Source: Ochotona curzoniae (lineage: Eukaryota; Chordata; Mammalia; Lagomorpha; Ochotonidae). Taken from it: a DNA stretch of 64,000 bases. The DNA is taken from assembly GCF_017591425.1 (NCBI RefSeq), contig NW_024465751.1, positions 6,944,001-7,008,000 on the forward strand, given 5' to 3'. Every line of letters starts with the position of its first letter. Within the stretch, counting starts at the first letter, position 1. The translations under genes and the position numbers were made by a program. Below, piece by piece: positions 11,983-24,666 of the stretch. The notes beneath the pieces were generated by a model. That model was not told the origin of the DNA. It worked only from the letters and a program-made list of their open reading frames with translations, and did not search any database.

Positions 11983-12619
11983 CTGTCCTTCCCCAGTCTG
12001 ATTTCCTATCTCACCACATAGATCCCTCCATAATACCATCTACCATCTTGTTGCAAAGCCAATGAAACTTAATAGATGGGTGACTTTCATCGTCCAAAAC
12101 TCTAAGTACAATAAACATATTTTCTTGATAAGTTTTGTTATAGCATTTTGTTATAGCAGTAAAAATATGGACTGGTCCACAAGAGTACACATGAGCCACA
12201 AACTGCACATATTCATGCTATATGGAAGGTGCGAGGGCTTCACCCTTTGCTTCAAACAGACACCGAGCCTGTGGACCACTGGAGAAGCTTCATGGCAGTG
12301 GTAATATTAGAGGTGACCCTCAAATTGGAAAGGCATCCAAGTACAGATGTCAGAAAGGAGTGTGATTCAGAAGGAAAGAAAATCCCAGTGATAGAGGCAG
12401 ACCATTGGAACACAAGACGATTTTCCTAGGAGGGCAGGCTCCACAGAGCTCATGTGAGCCCAAAATAAAACAAAAGCATCTTCTGGAGCCAACAGACACA
12501 TGCAGCTGGGTGGCGATGTGAGATGTGCTTTCACAAAGGCTGTTGTGTAGCACTGAGAAGGATCAAATCCAATGATTTGACAGGAAGGAGAATACACAGC
12601 CAGAATGAAATGCTTTCCT
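11983..12619. other. Intergenic, nothing recognised
   Basis: No gene or assignable repeat was found between the two SINEs. Confidence 0.45.
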
Positions 12620-12933
12620 TAAAAAAAAAAACTATTTATTTACTTTGATAGAGTTAAAAAGAGAGGGACAGAGACAGAGGACTCTTCCATTTACTGGTTC
12701 ACACTCCAAATGTCTGCAACAACCATTGCTAGACCAGCCAATGTCAGCAGTCAGGTGCCAGGAGCTTCATCCAGATTCCCCATCTGATGACAAGGAAACC
12801 AAATCCCTCCTGCTTTTCACAAGCTATTAGCAGGAAGCTGGATCAGAACTGAAGCAGCTGGGAAACGAACCAGTAACCATATGGCAAGCTGGTATCTTAG
12901 GAGGTGGCTTAACCCATAAGCCACAAATGCCCC
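12620..12933 (-). mobile_element. Diverged C-SINE
   Basis: Reverse-strand pattern ending CATAAGCCACAAATGCCCCT. It is preceded by A11 rather than the expected T-run, so its tail has been lost or replaced. Confidence 0.75.
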
Positions 12934-13779
12934 TAGCATGAAACCGCAACCTGCTTACTTACTCCTCTACTTGAACTAGGACAGACAGGGTCTTAGATTT
13001 AGAAGGATAGTGAAGATCTTTTCATGCAGGCTTGCGTGCAGAGCAGGAAATCCTGGAGGCCCACACTCACTTGAATTTCCCCTTACTGGGAAGGTTGGTG
13101 TTGCCCAGTGTTACCTGGCCAGGAATGAACGGCGCAGTTCTACAGGTACCAAGAGGCGGAGGGTCACGGGAGAAAGCCGACAAGCGCTGTCTGCTGACAC
13201 CTGGGCTCCGGTCCAGCGTTGTTCCCCCGAGCACAGTAATCTCAGTCAGGCTGCGCTGAGTCCTGCTTTCCTTACACATGAGGAGAAGGAACAATGAGGC
13301 TAACACACAGGAATATAATGACTGGTATAAAATGAAACGCCTTACTTACCCACACCGAGTCTGGTAGAGACATACCCTTCATGTTGGTCTGAGCCAGCGC
13401 CGTCATCCTTGCTTCATGCTTTCCTGGGATTTGATTTCAATATTTAGAAATGGCAGGACACATCCACCCAACTCCCACAGCAGATTTGTTTACAGAACTC
13501 TTTTTTTTTTTTTCATAAATTAGACATTACCTTCCTTGTATAGCATATTTTCTAAGGCATTTGTCTTTACAGTCCTGATAGATGCCCTGTGATCATGTCT
13601 AAATTCTTCATGTTTAAGACACAGCTGCATTTCTACATAGGGTAAGGAGACGTTGGCTTTCTCAAAAGCAGTGCTAATTACCTCGGTTCTAATGAGCGCA
13701 TTTTCTGGCAAAGCGGGAGAGAAAGGGTCATGCTGGTGATCTTTGCAGAGACTCCTGACCCCATTGTCGTTCCCCCAGG
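12934..13779. other. Intergenic; T12 run at about 13501-13512
   Basis: No gene or assignable repeat. The T-run may be the tail of an unrecognised reverse-strand retrocopy. Confidence 0.4.
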
Positions 13780-13853
13780 CTGCAGTCTGACAACTTTTCA
13801 AATGTAATCTAGGACAAGGCACCAGGGGGGACAAATTGAGAACCACTGGTGTA
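13780..13853 (-). mobile_element. hAT-Charlie (MER20/MER5-like) terminus
   Basis: Ends in TTGAGAACCACTGGTG, the reverse complement of the Charlie-type terminal inverted repeat CAGTGGTTCTCAA. Adjacent sequence fits MER20 better than MER5. Confidence 0.6.
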
Positions 13854-14245
13854 AGACACATGGTTCGGTGTTCTTCTGACTACCCAAAATAAACTAAGAC
13901 TAACAAGACCAAAATAATTCTGACACTTTATGTTAAAGAGACACAGACAAGCTCCTCTTAAGGCATGGCATAAATCAGTGCCACAGTTTCAGTAAATTAT
14001 CCTGGCCTTCGATCAAGGGAAGAAATTCTCATGCCGACAATGGTGGGAGACCCTGGGTCCTTCCCATTCCTGCAGGAACCAAGTTGTCTCTGGCTTGGGG
14101 AAACTGGAACTTCTTTTCTGACACGTTGCCCGTGGGAAACAGGCGTGGCAATACACACTGACTCCCTTCTACACACTGAGCTCTCTAGACAGCCTTGCAC
14201 ATAACAAAATAGTTAAAAGTGACTTGAACAGTCGTATTTGGCCTA
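13854..14245. other. Intergenic, nothing recognised
   Basis: Sequence between two DNA-transposon remnants. No gene or assignable repeat seen. Confidence 0.4.
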
Positions 14246-14572
14246 CAGTTGGCCTTCAAATCCATAGATTCTACATCCAAGGCCTTAACCAATAAAAGGT
14301 ATTGTTAGAGATTACATCTGTATTAAACACATACAGAATTGTTTCGATCATTACTTCCGAACCAATGCAGCACAACAGCTATGGATGCTGCATTTGCACT
14401 GTATTATGTATTATTAACAATATACAAATGTAACAAAGTTTGTAGAAACACGAACATTGTAAGTTACAAGCCAATGGTGACCCACTTTACATGAGAGCCT
14501 TAAGCATCTGAGGCTTCGGTGTTCTCAGGAGTATTGGAACCAGTCTAGCACAGACACAAAGAACAATGGTGT
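14246..14572 (+). mobile_element. Tigger-type (TcMar, MER2-like) DNA transposon
   Basis: CAGTTGGCCTTCAAATCCAT start, ACATCTGTATTAAACACATAC, GTATTATGTATTATTAACAAT and GAGAGCCTTAAGCATCTGAGG occur in the order expected for a MER2-like Tigger derivative. No coding capacity. Confidence 0.7.
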
Positions 14573-14777
14573 GCTGTGCTAGATGATCTTCGGATAAGCG
14601 AATCACAGACCTTGCACTTCAGATACAAGTTCAGAGAGGTGGCCTGGAAAATAAAGGACAGAAGCAAATAAACTTAATATAATGGCATAAGAGCTTGGAT
14701 GAAGATGCGTTCAAAGCACCACCACGGATTAAGGAATAGTTGGGAAGCCTTTTCAGAATAGTAGTAAAGTTTATTTT

Positions 14778-15095
14778 TAAAAAAATATTTGTTGATTTTT
14801 ATTTTAAAAAGTAGATTTACAGAGCGAAGCAAAAACAGAGAAACATCTTCCATCTGTTACTTCACTCCCCAGGTGGCTGCAAGGGCCAGAGCTGAGCCAT
14901 TCCAAAGCAGGAGCCAGGAGCTTCTTCCAGGCCTCCCACACGGGAGCAGGGTCCCAAGGCCTTGGGCCATTCTTGACTGTTTTCCCAGGCCACAAGCAGG
15001 GAGCTGGATAGGAAATGGAGTAATCAAGACACAAATTGGCTTCCATATGACCTTAAAAGCCCAGAATTCAGCCACTGAGCCATTGCACCAGACCC
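14778..15095 (-). mobile_element. C-SINE with 15-bp target-site duplication
   Basis: Flanks AGTAAAGTTTATTTT (14763-14777) and AGTAAAGTTTGTTTT (15096-15110) match at 14 of 15 positions. Confidence 0.88.
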
Positions 15096-15110
15096 AGTAA
15101 AGTTTGTTTT

Positions 15111-16240
15111 AGACTAGTAAAATTTCCACAAAGTTTTCACCAGTCTGAGAAGTGAGAAAAGAATTCCAGATTAATGGAATTATTTGTCCAGTGCCATGGA
15201 ATGTGAGGAAAAGTGGCAAGCTTGAAAACTCATTAGTAAGATGGTTTCCAAACCAAGAAATTGCATGAAACAGATTACCAGGCAAATGCCCTGACTTCTG
15301 CAAGGATAATGAGTTGGAACAGAAAGACTGGAGCATGGCGGTCAGGAAGAACGCTGCCCAAGCTCAGGGCTGAAATGAGACACGGGGCTGGAGGGACGAC
15401 TTCAAGGGGAGAGGAGACAACGGTGAATTTGATAAACATTTTGGAAAAAGAGCTGAAGTGAGGTGTGCCACATTCCTGTGTAATGGTATACTGCCATCAC
15501 TTGAAGAGCAACAGTAAGTGCAGTCCCCCAGATAGAAACAGAGGAGAATGATCATACAATAAAACACCTTTAAGTGTTTATGACTTGCTAAGATGACCAG
15601 GGAAAATTAAAAATTTTATTTTGCTAAATATTGATGAAATTTCCAACACTGTCCACAGTTTCATTTAGCCTCATTTACTATTTGGAATTGTTTAAGTTTT
15701 AATATCTTCTATAGGTTTGAATGAGTTTTCATGTTTCTCCTAAGGCCATAGTTAATAAGCTATTATCCCACACATACAGAGGGAAAGGCAAAGAAAACAT
15801 CTTAACAGATATATTTAACAGAGGATGTCTGTATTTTAAGATACCATGTGGCCCGTATCTACATGTTAAATAAGCAGCTTTTCTCACACACTGTTACTGG
15901 AAATGCACATTGGGAAGATTCTTGTGAATGGAAATTTGACAAGACTAAACAAAATGTCTTTTGCATTTGTTTTGACCCCAAATCTCACTCCTACAAACCT
16001 GCTCGCTAGCTATTCCTCCGACAATGGGAAACACACATGCACACATCTGGTGCAGCACGGATCGCTTGCACAGTGTGATACCACTGAGGCGTCCACACCC
16101 CGGGGAAGGCTTACACATACCACGGTGCGTTCGCGTATCAGTACTAAAGAGCTGGAGAGTAAACAGGGAACATGTCCACAAACTGGTATGGAGTGACGTT
16201 AAGAGTCTATTTCAAAGTGAAAAACAAAAAGGAAAGATAA
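15111..16240. other. Intergenic, nothing recognised
   Basis: Unique-looking, AT-rich in the middle (15600-15850). No gene-like signal. Confidence 0.5.
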
Positions 16241-16250
16241 GATGTTTTCT

Positions 16251-16570
16251 GGGCCTGGCTCAGTAGCCTAGTGGCTAAAGTCCTATGCTTGCACACCTGG
16301 GATCCTATATGGGTGACGATTCATATCCTGGCTGCTCCGTCTCTCATCCAGCTCCCTGCTTGTGGCCTGGGAAAGCAATCAAGGACGGCCCAAAGCCTTG
16401 GGACCCTGCATCTGTGTGGGAGACCCAGAAGAGGCTCCTGGCTTCAGGTGGGCTCAGCTCCAGCCTTTGTGACCGCTCGGAGAGTGAACCAGCCAATGAA
16501 AGGTGTTTCTGTCCCCTTCACTCTATAAATCTAACTTTCCAATAAAAATGAATAAATCTTAAAAAAAAAA
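16251..16570 (+). mobile_element. C-SINE, fairly intact
   Basis: Starts GGGCCTGGCTCAGTAGCC and ends with an A10 tail. GTTTTCT flanks both sides (16244-16250, 16571-16577), a short but exact duplication. Confidence 0.88.
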
Positions 16571-16577
16571 GTTTTCT

Positions 16578-17239
16578 ACACAGTATACACCCTTCACATA
16601 ATAAATAACAAGGAGTCAGATAAAGAAGTGAAACGTATCTACTCAGTCATGGTGAATCAATATAAAGGGGAAACTGGCTACTTACAGTGGTGAGTGCGGA
16701 CTTAAAGGGAGGACTATCAAGCAGGAGGAATTGGAGGAGAAGTGATTGCTGAATACACCTTCCGCTCAACTGTGGCTCCTTAAACTTGGTAAGTTTCTCA
16801 ATTCCTACAAAATAATTAAATAATTGAAATCCAAGAGGATCTAAGGGGTAAGAGATTGAATAGACCTCACAATAACTACATTTAGGCCGGAGGGGAAGAA
16901 GAAACCCAAGTGACTCTGGAAGGCGATGCTGTGAATGTGTGCTGAAGGCTAGAGCATCCAGCCTTCCAGAGACGTTGGGACCGATCTAACCTCCAGCTAA
17001 GCACAGTTGTGTTTTCACGCCGGTGTCTGAACTGGAAATGCTGAAATGACTTTGTGTCTATGCGAGCTTGAGCAAACAAGTGAGGATGCTGAATGGATGC
17101 TGAGTTTCTCACAGTTTCAGGAAGGAGTTACAAACAAGGAAAGAAAGATGTGAAAAAAGACATGAAATTTGGTTAGGGATTTCAGTAGTATCTCATAGCT
17201 CTTCCTATGTCTGTGTGAAAATGCATGCATACAAGTGTT
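16578..17239. other. Intergenic, nothing recognised
   Basis: No gene, RNA or assignable repeat seen. Confidence 0.45.
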
Positions 17240-17760
17240 GTATTAATGAGAAAATAGGCATGTATTCCATTGTTTAAGTCTAACATCTGAACAACAGGCA
17301 TACCTAGTGTCTATATCTTGGTTTCTACAGTGATTAAAAACTAGAGATCTTCGAGAAGTAGCTGATGCCAAATCAGGAACAAGGAAACAAATGAAATGAG
17401 CTAGAAACACATTAGGATAAAAAAATAATAATAATAATGCTCCAAAACTGATGAGGATACATGTCAAAGACACGGGAACCAACTTAAACAATCCACAGCT
17501 GAATGACTCTTGGACATTTTGAGCCATAACATAAATAATGATAAGGTGGATTATAAACCACAGACTGAAATATTCACGAGCCTATGCTGATAAAGTAATT
17601 GGATAATAAATGAGGAGAAAAGAACAGTTCCCCTTTACAGCAGAGTTTATTTAGTGATTACAACAGAAATAATAGAAATGGAAAATAACCACAAATAAAT
17701 ATGACAGTAAATATCATTCTAAGGGAAAATCACTGAAGGAGATTAAAAATCAGTGGCCAA
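17240..17760 (+). mobile_element. Possible old L1-type 3' UTR remnant
   Basis: A-rich + strand with (TAA)n at about 17422-17440 and a block (ATTATAAACCACAGACTGAA, 17550-17569) that feels like an old L1 or HAL1 3' region. Family not confirmed. Confidence 0.35.
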
Positions 17761-18439
17761 TAGGAGGAGGGGCAGTGTATTTGTGTAGTTCAAAGGGCCT
17801 CCCACTTTGAAAAGTTCATTTGAGCATAGTGGGTTTCATGACAGGGAATCGCCAAACCATCAGTGGTTCAGGACTCACCGAGGGGCAGACGGGGCAACTT
17901 GTACAAGGTGTTTGGGCAAACGAGGTAAAGGAACTGGTTGGTTTATTAAGGTGGGGAGTCCCTGGTTGGAAGTTAGCTGCTCATTTATGATTGGTTAAGT
18001 CTGTAGTTTGGGTTAATTGACAGTTTCTGAACTGGCTAAGCTTAAGTTTCATTTATCAAGAAAATGGTCATACTATCCGAGTTGAAGTTTGAACTTCTTA
18101 AGTACTGAGGAACTGGATCCATCTCAGTTAAATTTACACCTGCCAGTAATACGTTAACAACATTTACGTGAGCCATTTTCTTTGTGAAAACAGACACTTT
18201 TGTTTTAGTTAGCAGTCAATTTCTTTAATGCACACCACTGATTAACTATGCCTATTTTCCACATTCCCTTGAAACCTACAGGCATAATATGAAATAATGT
18301 GTCTAAACTTTATTCCTGTCTCCTAGCATACAGCTCTTCACTGAGCATCTCTTCCTGTTCCAAGCTCCTCCCAACCATCACATGTGAATTCAGGCTAATG
18401 AAGCGGCACAGTGAGGGAGACCCTAAAGAGGAACAGGAT
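17761..18439. other. Intergenic, possibly an old LTR remnant
   Basis: About 17880-18010 has repeated TTGG/GGTTAAG words and a TTTATTAAGG box resembling antisense LTR sequence. I could not assign it. Confidence 0.3.
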
Positions 18440-18990
18440 GGATACTGGTTAGTGAGGAGTCAGCTCTGAGACAACTGGTTGGAAATTTCAGCATTCAGAA
18501 AGAGGAGAGGAGCTAGAGGTTGAACTAACCGCCAGCGGGCAATGATTTAAATGCTCATGACTATGTAATGAACCCTTCATGAGGAACTGCAAGCACAGGG
18601 CTCAGCGAGCTTCTCAAATGATGAGCATTAAAAGCTTTGGGAGAGCCAGCAGGAGGGCAGGGGGCTCTGCGCCCTTTTAATACAGCTTGCTCTGGCATCA
18701 CATCCATGTGCCTATTCCTGAGTTCTAGTTTTTATAATAAACTATTTAGTGGTGGATAAAATATTTTCTGAATTTTGTCAACTTTTCTAGCAAACAGCTG
18801 AATCTGAAGAAGGTAAAGGCAGCCCCAACTCTGGAGTCACAACAAACTGAAATGCAGCTATCGTACCAGGAGCACCTGATGCTACGTGTCTTTGAAGTGA
18901 GGGTAGCCCTTAAACCTGCAGACTCCAACGGTTACTCAGAGGAGTTACTGCCAGGGTTGATTTGAATTGCAAGATATCTGTGTAAGGCCT
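18440..18990 (+). mobile_element. Ancient LTR-like repeat, family not named
   Basis: GAGCTAGAGGTTGAACTAAC, CAATGATTTAAATGCTCATG and ACTATGTAATGAACCCTTCATG, followed by CTATTCCTGAGTTCTAG and TTTATAATAAAC (polyadenylation-like), match a repeat I recognise from other mammals but cannot name with certainty. Confidence 0.45.
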
Positions 18991-19162
18991 GGAAAGTTAG
19001 AGAATCAGTTGTTGTGGGGAAAAAAATATCCACGCATTAGATGCCAGACATGTGAATAGAGACAGTTCAGACAATTCAACCAATTATATTTGCAAAGTCT
19101 GGTGCATTTTCCTAAAATAGATTTGTTAATTTAAGAAGAGCAATTTAAGTCACTGCAGTGAT

Positions 19163-19489
19163 GGAGTGAGAATTGTGGCACAGCAACTTCATCTGCAATG
19201 TCCTGGCTGCTCCATTCCCCACCCAGATTCCTGCTAATATGCCTGGGAAGTTAGAACACAATGACTTAAATACTTGGGTCCCTGCTACCCAATATGGCTC
19301 TCCATGTGAGAGACCTGGGTGGAGTTCCTGGCTCGCTGTTGTGGCCTCTTGGGGAACAAACCAGCAGAAGAAAAGCCAATCAGTCCCACTCTATTCTAAT
19401 CTCTATCTCTCTAGCTTTCTATCTCCCCCTCTTCAACCCCCAGTTCTGTCAATGTGCCTTTCAAATGAATAAATACATCTTTTTTTAAA
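19163..19489 (+). mobile_element. Diverged C-SINE
   Basis: Head GTGAGAATTGTGGCACAGC, expanded pyrimidine block CTCTATCTCTCTAGC, tail CAAATGAATAAATACATC then T7. The T-run after the tail is unusual. Confidence 0.72.
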
Positions 19490-20354
19490 TGGAAGAAATT
19501 ATTGCAGTGGAGAAAACTGACAGATACCATTTCAACCAGATCATCAAACTTTGTTCTCCTCCCAACAATGAAGCAAGTAAACATTATGTGCCTCCTTCTG
19601 GTACTCCTGGCTTGTCTTCTAGGGGAGAATCTGCCGACTTTCACACGCACAAGGATGCACTGAGTACAGGGCCTTCTCTTCTTGGAAAACCCACCTGGCC
19701 ATTGTTCCTCCTAGTTTCAAGGAATGCTCTCTGTGAATGATGTGTGAACTGAAATATGTTTATTCCACTGACTTGATCAACAACCATCACATAATAGAAT
19801 CATGTTGGCCTTTATTCTTCTTGTAGGGGAAATTCAATTAACAGAATCCTGTAGAGCCACCCTGTGGTTATGAAGATTTAGTGACTCACTGTGACAAAAT
19901 TGCTTATGGTGGTGTTGCTGTTTTCCTCTCTTATTTCGGCCCCCAGCAAACACGCCTGGCTCACAAACCAAGATGAAACAAAACTCAGTATGGTTTTTAA
20001 AAAGCCTAAATTGGATTATAGTTACAGTGTTTAAAAAAACAAGATTTTACTCATAGTGCATTCAACTGAATAAATATTCTTACACCATATATGGCCCATA
20101 ATATTCTGATGGTAATTATTTTTACTTAAATGTGTTGGCTGCCTCTGAATAGATGGGGTAGGGTGGAATGAGATCATGTTTCAAGATGAAATTATAAACC
20201 ATAGTTTCTGACATGTGAATGACACTGATTTTACATGCAGATTCAGCTAATTTTGTTTCTCCGCACAGTTGTCTACCAAGGTTGTACTTTTCAAACTTTC
20301 AATACTTTTCAAGCTTCTTTGTGCTCCAGAGATGGGGCCAAAAATAAATGGTGT
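19490..20354. other. Intergenic, nothing recognised
   Basis: AT-rich towards the right. No gene-like signal. Confidence 0.45.
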
Positions 20355-20430
20355 CCTCTTACTCAACATCCTGATTCAGGATCTCCAAGGGTAAGATTCA
20401 GGAATCCGGGTTTTCAACACAGTTTCACAG
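20355..20430 (+). mobile_element. MER5-like hAT-Charlie fragment
   Basis: CATCCTGATTCAGGATCTCC and AGGAATCCGGGTTTTCAACA resemble the MER5A interior. No intact ends. Confidence 0.4.
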
Positions 20431-21147
20431 TGATACAACAAGCAGTCAGATTGGGGACTGCTTTGTCGAATGTTCTTCAGTCTCAGCCCAAGGTATTCAG
20501 TTCAAACACTGACAGATTAAAAAGTAACAAATGCTTCACCAGAGGTGGTATCTGTAAGCTAAGGCCAGGGCCAACACCAGCTGCTCATGAGTTTTCGTAT
20601 CTGAAGGATGATTGTGACACTACAATGCTCATGGGTTTAGGAACTGTCCAAGGCTCCTGCCTTGCTGAAATGGCAGAGCTGAGCGGTTTCAACAAATACC
20701 ATATGGCCGGCAAGGCCTAAAATATTTACTGTTTGATCATTCACAAGAAAAAAAAATCTGCCAATTTCTGGTATAAACAAAGTGCCCCAGAATGAAGAAG
20801 CAGGGAAACGGCTCAGCTAAGACGCTGGAGAGCAGCTGGCATCTGAGCAATTGGGAAGCACTTTCTCTGGATCTCATTGCAATTTTGCCAATTACTGGAA
20901 AATTAACCTTCTTGAATCTCATTTTTTAAAGTCCATATAACAGAGAAGAATTAGATTAAATAAAGCTAAATTTAAAGTACATGTTACTGCAATCTTGGGA
21001 CTAGATAAAAGGCAGAAAACTGGATATCTCACTGGTTTTGCTATCTGCTGACTCCAAGGTGATCTCTAGGTTCTAACAAGTCACACAGCAGGTTTGCTAG
21101 GATTCGAAGTCTTGGAATTCTACCTACCATGCTTAAAATCTGGTTCT
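20431..21147. other. Intergenic, nothing recognised
   Basis: The 161-residue frame at 20235-20720 crosses part of this stretch but has no recognisable domain. Confidence 0.45.
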
Positions 21148-21425
21148 GGGGAAGGGGTTTGGCACAGTGGTTAAGATGTCACTTGGGACACTTACAGCCT
21201 GCACTGCAATGCAAACCCTAGAAGGTAACAGTGGGCTAGTTCAATCAGTTGGGTTCTATTCACATAGGAGTCTCAAACTGAGTTCCTGGCTTCTGGCCTC
21301 AGCCTGACCAAGCCCCAGGTGTGGCAGGTACCTAAGGATTAAATCCACAGACAGGTTGTCTTCCTCTCCCTTCCTCTCTCGCTCACTCTTCCTCCATTCT
21401 CATTCTCCCTTTTCTCCTCTCACTA
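21148..21425 (+). mobile_element. Strongly diverged C-SINE
   Basis: GTTTGGCACAGTGGTTAAG head, GAGTTCCTGGCTTCTGGCC middle and an extended CT-rich block (21359-21420) replace the usual 3' end. Confidence 0.6.
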
Positions 21426-22563
21426 ACATATACATGATATGCATTCTATATTATTATATATTATTGTATATATTTGATATATATATATAATCTTCACCTT
21501 TTTATTGGTGGTAGACATGGAGAGTTTGTTAGGTTTTTTAAGCTGTTCAGAAAACCGAAAATAGTGTTCATTCCAGAGTGTCCAGATGAGGTTAAATTAG
21601 ATAATCTGGGTAAAGAGCTTAACACCACGCAGATCCATAATAAACGGGGGAAATTAGAATTCCTGTGCATATTTTTCATCAATGGAGGTACCTTTGGTGG
21701 CGACAGGGCAATTCCTCTTCACGCAGATCTGTGATGAACATCCAGCATCCAATCTAGTAAATAGTAATCAGGTCACTGTAGTCAGCGGAACAAACCAAGC
21801 CAGGCTTTCCTTATTTTCAGAGAGGGAGCTGTTGTTGCCTTCTCTTTGAAGAATAACTTTGACAGACAGCTCCTCAAGCGTGTCTCCTTTTGTTTTCTCA
21901 GTCCAACCTTGTGTCTAGCAAATAGTTTAACCAGCACCTTTTAGAGAGATGCATGGAAAAAGTACTGGAATAATATATGACTTGGTGAATACATTTTAAC
22001 TGTAGTAACCTTTTATATATTATATAAATATATTCTAGATATATATCTAGATATATACATTATGTATAAAATATATATATATATATATATATATATCTAG
22101 AAACCTAACAGAAGCTTCTCTCAATTGAAGAGTTCTTAGGAGAAATGCTTTCATGGGACATCAAGGTGGGTGGGTGCTGGCAGGTACAAAAGCCCTGTGA
22201 ATACAACACAAATAGAATGATGACGATACTTCCAAACATAAAGTCAGGGATGCAAAGATTTGCAAGGTCTCAGATTACTTCTTTGTGTAGATCTCTACCT
22301 CCCTGGGAGAAGCTTTCTTAGCCACCACCCACTTTATTTCCAAGAAAAAAAAGAAACTCAAAGTGATTTTACATTGACTATTTTCTCCTCTTCCTTACTT
22401 TTGTAATATGCATAACACTTCTAAATCCCTCAATAATCAGTCTTCTAAAATAACGAATCCAAAATCTTCCTTTTTCCTGCCTATATTTAAAATTAGGCAA
22501 ATTCTTGCACTATTTTCCAAAAAGCTTCTTCTTCAACAACTTGATGACACAACTTTATTTTTC
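21426..22563. other. Intergenic with two AT dinucleotide tracts
   Basis: TA-rich tracts at about 21440-21490 and 22010-22097. The second contains an 18-nt perfect palindrome (22034-22051). No gene. Confidence 0.6.
22010..22097. repeat. (AT)n tract with TCTAGA-capped palindromes
   Basis: Alternating A/T interrupted by CTAGA words. TCTAGATATATATCTAGA at 22034-22051 is a perfect palindrome able to form a hairpin. Confidence 0.85.
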
Positions 22564-22575
22564 TCCTCAATTTCT

Positions 22576-22900
22576 TTTTTTTTTTAAGATTTATTTTATT
22601 TATCTCGGAAAGTCAGATAACTGAGAGGAGACACAGAGAGAAAGATCTTATATCTGTGGATTCACTCCCCAAGTAGAGGCAACAGCAGGAGCTGCGCTGA
22701 TCCTAAGCCAGGAGCCAGAGCTTCTTCTGGGTCTCCCACTTGGGTGCAGGGTCCCAAGGCTTTGGGCCGTCCTCAACTGCTTTCCCAGGCCACAAGCAGG
22801 GAGCTGGATGGGAAGCTGGGCCGCCGGGATTAGAACTGGCGTCCATACTTTACTGGTACGCATAAAGTAAGGACTTTAGCTGCTAGGCTACCACACCTTT
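22576..22900 (-). mobile_element. C-SINE with 12-bp target-site duplication
   Basis: Flanks TCCTCAATTTCT (22564-22575) and TCCTCAGTTTCT (22901-22912) differ at one base. A GTACGCATAAAGTAAG block near its head is a local rearrangement not seen in other copies. Confidence 0.88.
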
Positions 22901-22912
22901 TCCTCAGTTTCT

Positions 22913-23429
22913 AAAAGTCAGCAGATTCCTCACTTTGATTTAAAATTAGTCTTTCCACTCAAATATTCCTCTCTGAGTAACATAAAACTCTCCTAGCCCA
23001 CTGAGAAAAGTGATTTCCTCCTTATCACGTGACCCTTGAAATATCTATGAAATATGTAAAATCTATAGTAAAGATTATTGTTATATTATGCTTATATATT
23101 ACATATTATTATAGTTATGTATAACTACGTTATAAAAGTGGCAGGATTTCATGCATCAGAAAGCAACTGAAACACTTTCGAGTCACTACATAGAAGAGTC
23201 TAGAAGAATCACTCTAATTAATAGGTGAAAAAAAAATTTTGCAAGGATACCAGCACACAGTTAACAAAAACCAAAAGGTCCTTGAAGTGAGAAAACTGGG
23301 TGAAAAGCTGAATCCTCAACTACTTCTATAAAGCTTGTTATATTTATAGTTCTGTTCTCAGAGAGCCTGAAAAGTCAAAATAATCTTGGGGAAAAATAGA
23401 AATATCAAGTTTAAAACAAAGCTAATGTG
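22913..23429. other. Intergenic, AT-rich
   Basis: No gene or clear repeat. TA-rich at 23080-23130. Confidence 0.45.
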
Positions 23430-24660
23430 AGCAGCAGTGTGGGATTTCTGAAAACACAGACGTTAGCTAGGGCGTTTGTGTATAACCCAGTGGTTTTGAC
23501 AAGGGCACCAAGGCTAGCTAGCTGGGAGAAGTAAGCCTTTTCAATAAATGGTGTTGTGAAAATTGGGTATCCACACACAAGAGTGAAGTTGCTCAATCTC
23601 CTTATACTTTATATGCAACTTAATTCAAAACAATCGCAGACTTAAATGTAACACCTAAATCTATAAAATTCTTAGAAGGAAACATATGGAGAATGCTTCC
23701 CAACACTGGAATTGGCAATGATTTCCTGACTATGTCACCAAAAACACAAGCAATAAAAGTAAAAATAGACAAATTGGATTGTATCAATTGTAGGACTTCC
23801 ATGAATCAAAGGACACAATTAACAAAAAGAAGAGACAGCATCCTGGATGGATGGATGGAAAGACAAATGGTTTATCTGGTAAGAGAACAATGTTCAGCAA
23901 CATATTATATATTATAATTATAATTATATAATATTATATATTATATATTTTATATATAATATGGTATATATACCACATATATAATATATCATGGCATCCC
24001 AAATGGTCCCGGAGGTGACTTTTTTCCTTTCATCTGATTCATGTCAAAGAAAAGCCACACCCTTGTGTAATGTCTAAGCAAGTTATTCTGGGTACTCTTT
24101 CGAGATAGACAATGGAGTAAGCCATTAGCAAGCCATTAGCAAGGGCAACCAGAAGTCAGGGGTCAAATAACCAACTGACCTCTGTAAGACCATGCTAAGA
24201 ATTCATATGATTCTGTCACCTTTTAGATATCTGTATTCTGCCTGGCTAAGTTATCATGCTTTTTGGTTTTTTTTTTTCCCCATAAAGGCAGTATCCATCA
24301 ACAGATAAATGAACAAATTAAAATGTGAAGTATCCATATATGGAATATATACAGGCCTAGGTAAGGAAAGGGATATTTATATATTTTCACAGAATTATAA
24401 AATGTGTTAGAAGACATTATGCTAAGTAAAATAAGCCAGTCATGAAATAAACAAATACTGTATAATTGATTCCACTGATAGGATGTATCTAAGGTAGTAA
24501 AATGCATAGACAAAGTTGGAAGAAGTCAAGAATTTGGGGGAACAAGAATGTGAATATACCCAACACTACCGAACTGCACGCTTAAAATAGCTAAGATGGT
24601 AAACTTTGTAATTTGTATTTTGTTAGTTGCATTAAACAAAATGATATTTATAAAAAGTTC
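23430..24660 (+). mobile_element. LINE-1 (L1M-type) ORF2 end and 3' UTR, broken by a TA-rich tract
   Basis: Positions 23540-23860 read as decayed ORF2 3' sequence (AATAAATGGTGTTGTGAAAA, GACTTAAATGTAACACCTAA, AAAATAGACAAATTGGATTG). Positions 24290-24650 match the old L1M end (CCATCAACAGATAAATGAAC, ATTATGCTAAGTAAAATAAGCC, AACTGCACGCTTAAAATAGC). The ~100-bp TA tract at 23895-23995 is between them. Frames are broken. Confidence 0.75.
23895..23995. repeat. TA-rich tract with short palindromes
   Basis: Almost pure A/T with GGTATATATACC as a perfect 12-nt palindrome near 23962. Probably expanded inside the L1. Confidence 0.8.
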
Positions 24661-24666
24661 TGAAAA

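Noticed and set aside
20235..20720. 161-residue + strand open frame
   Set aside because: It runs through a MER5-like fragment, has no domain, and lacks promoter or intron signals.
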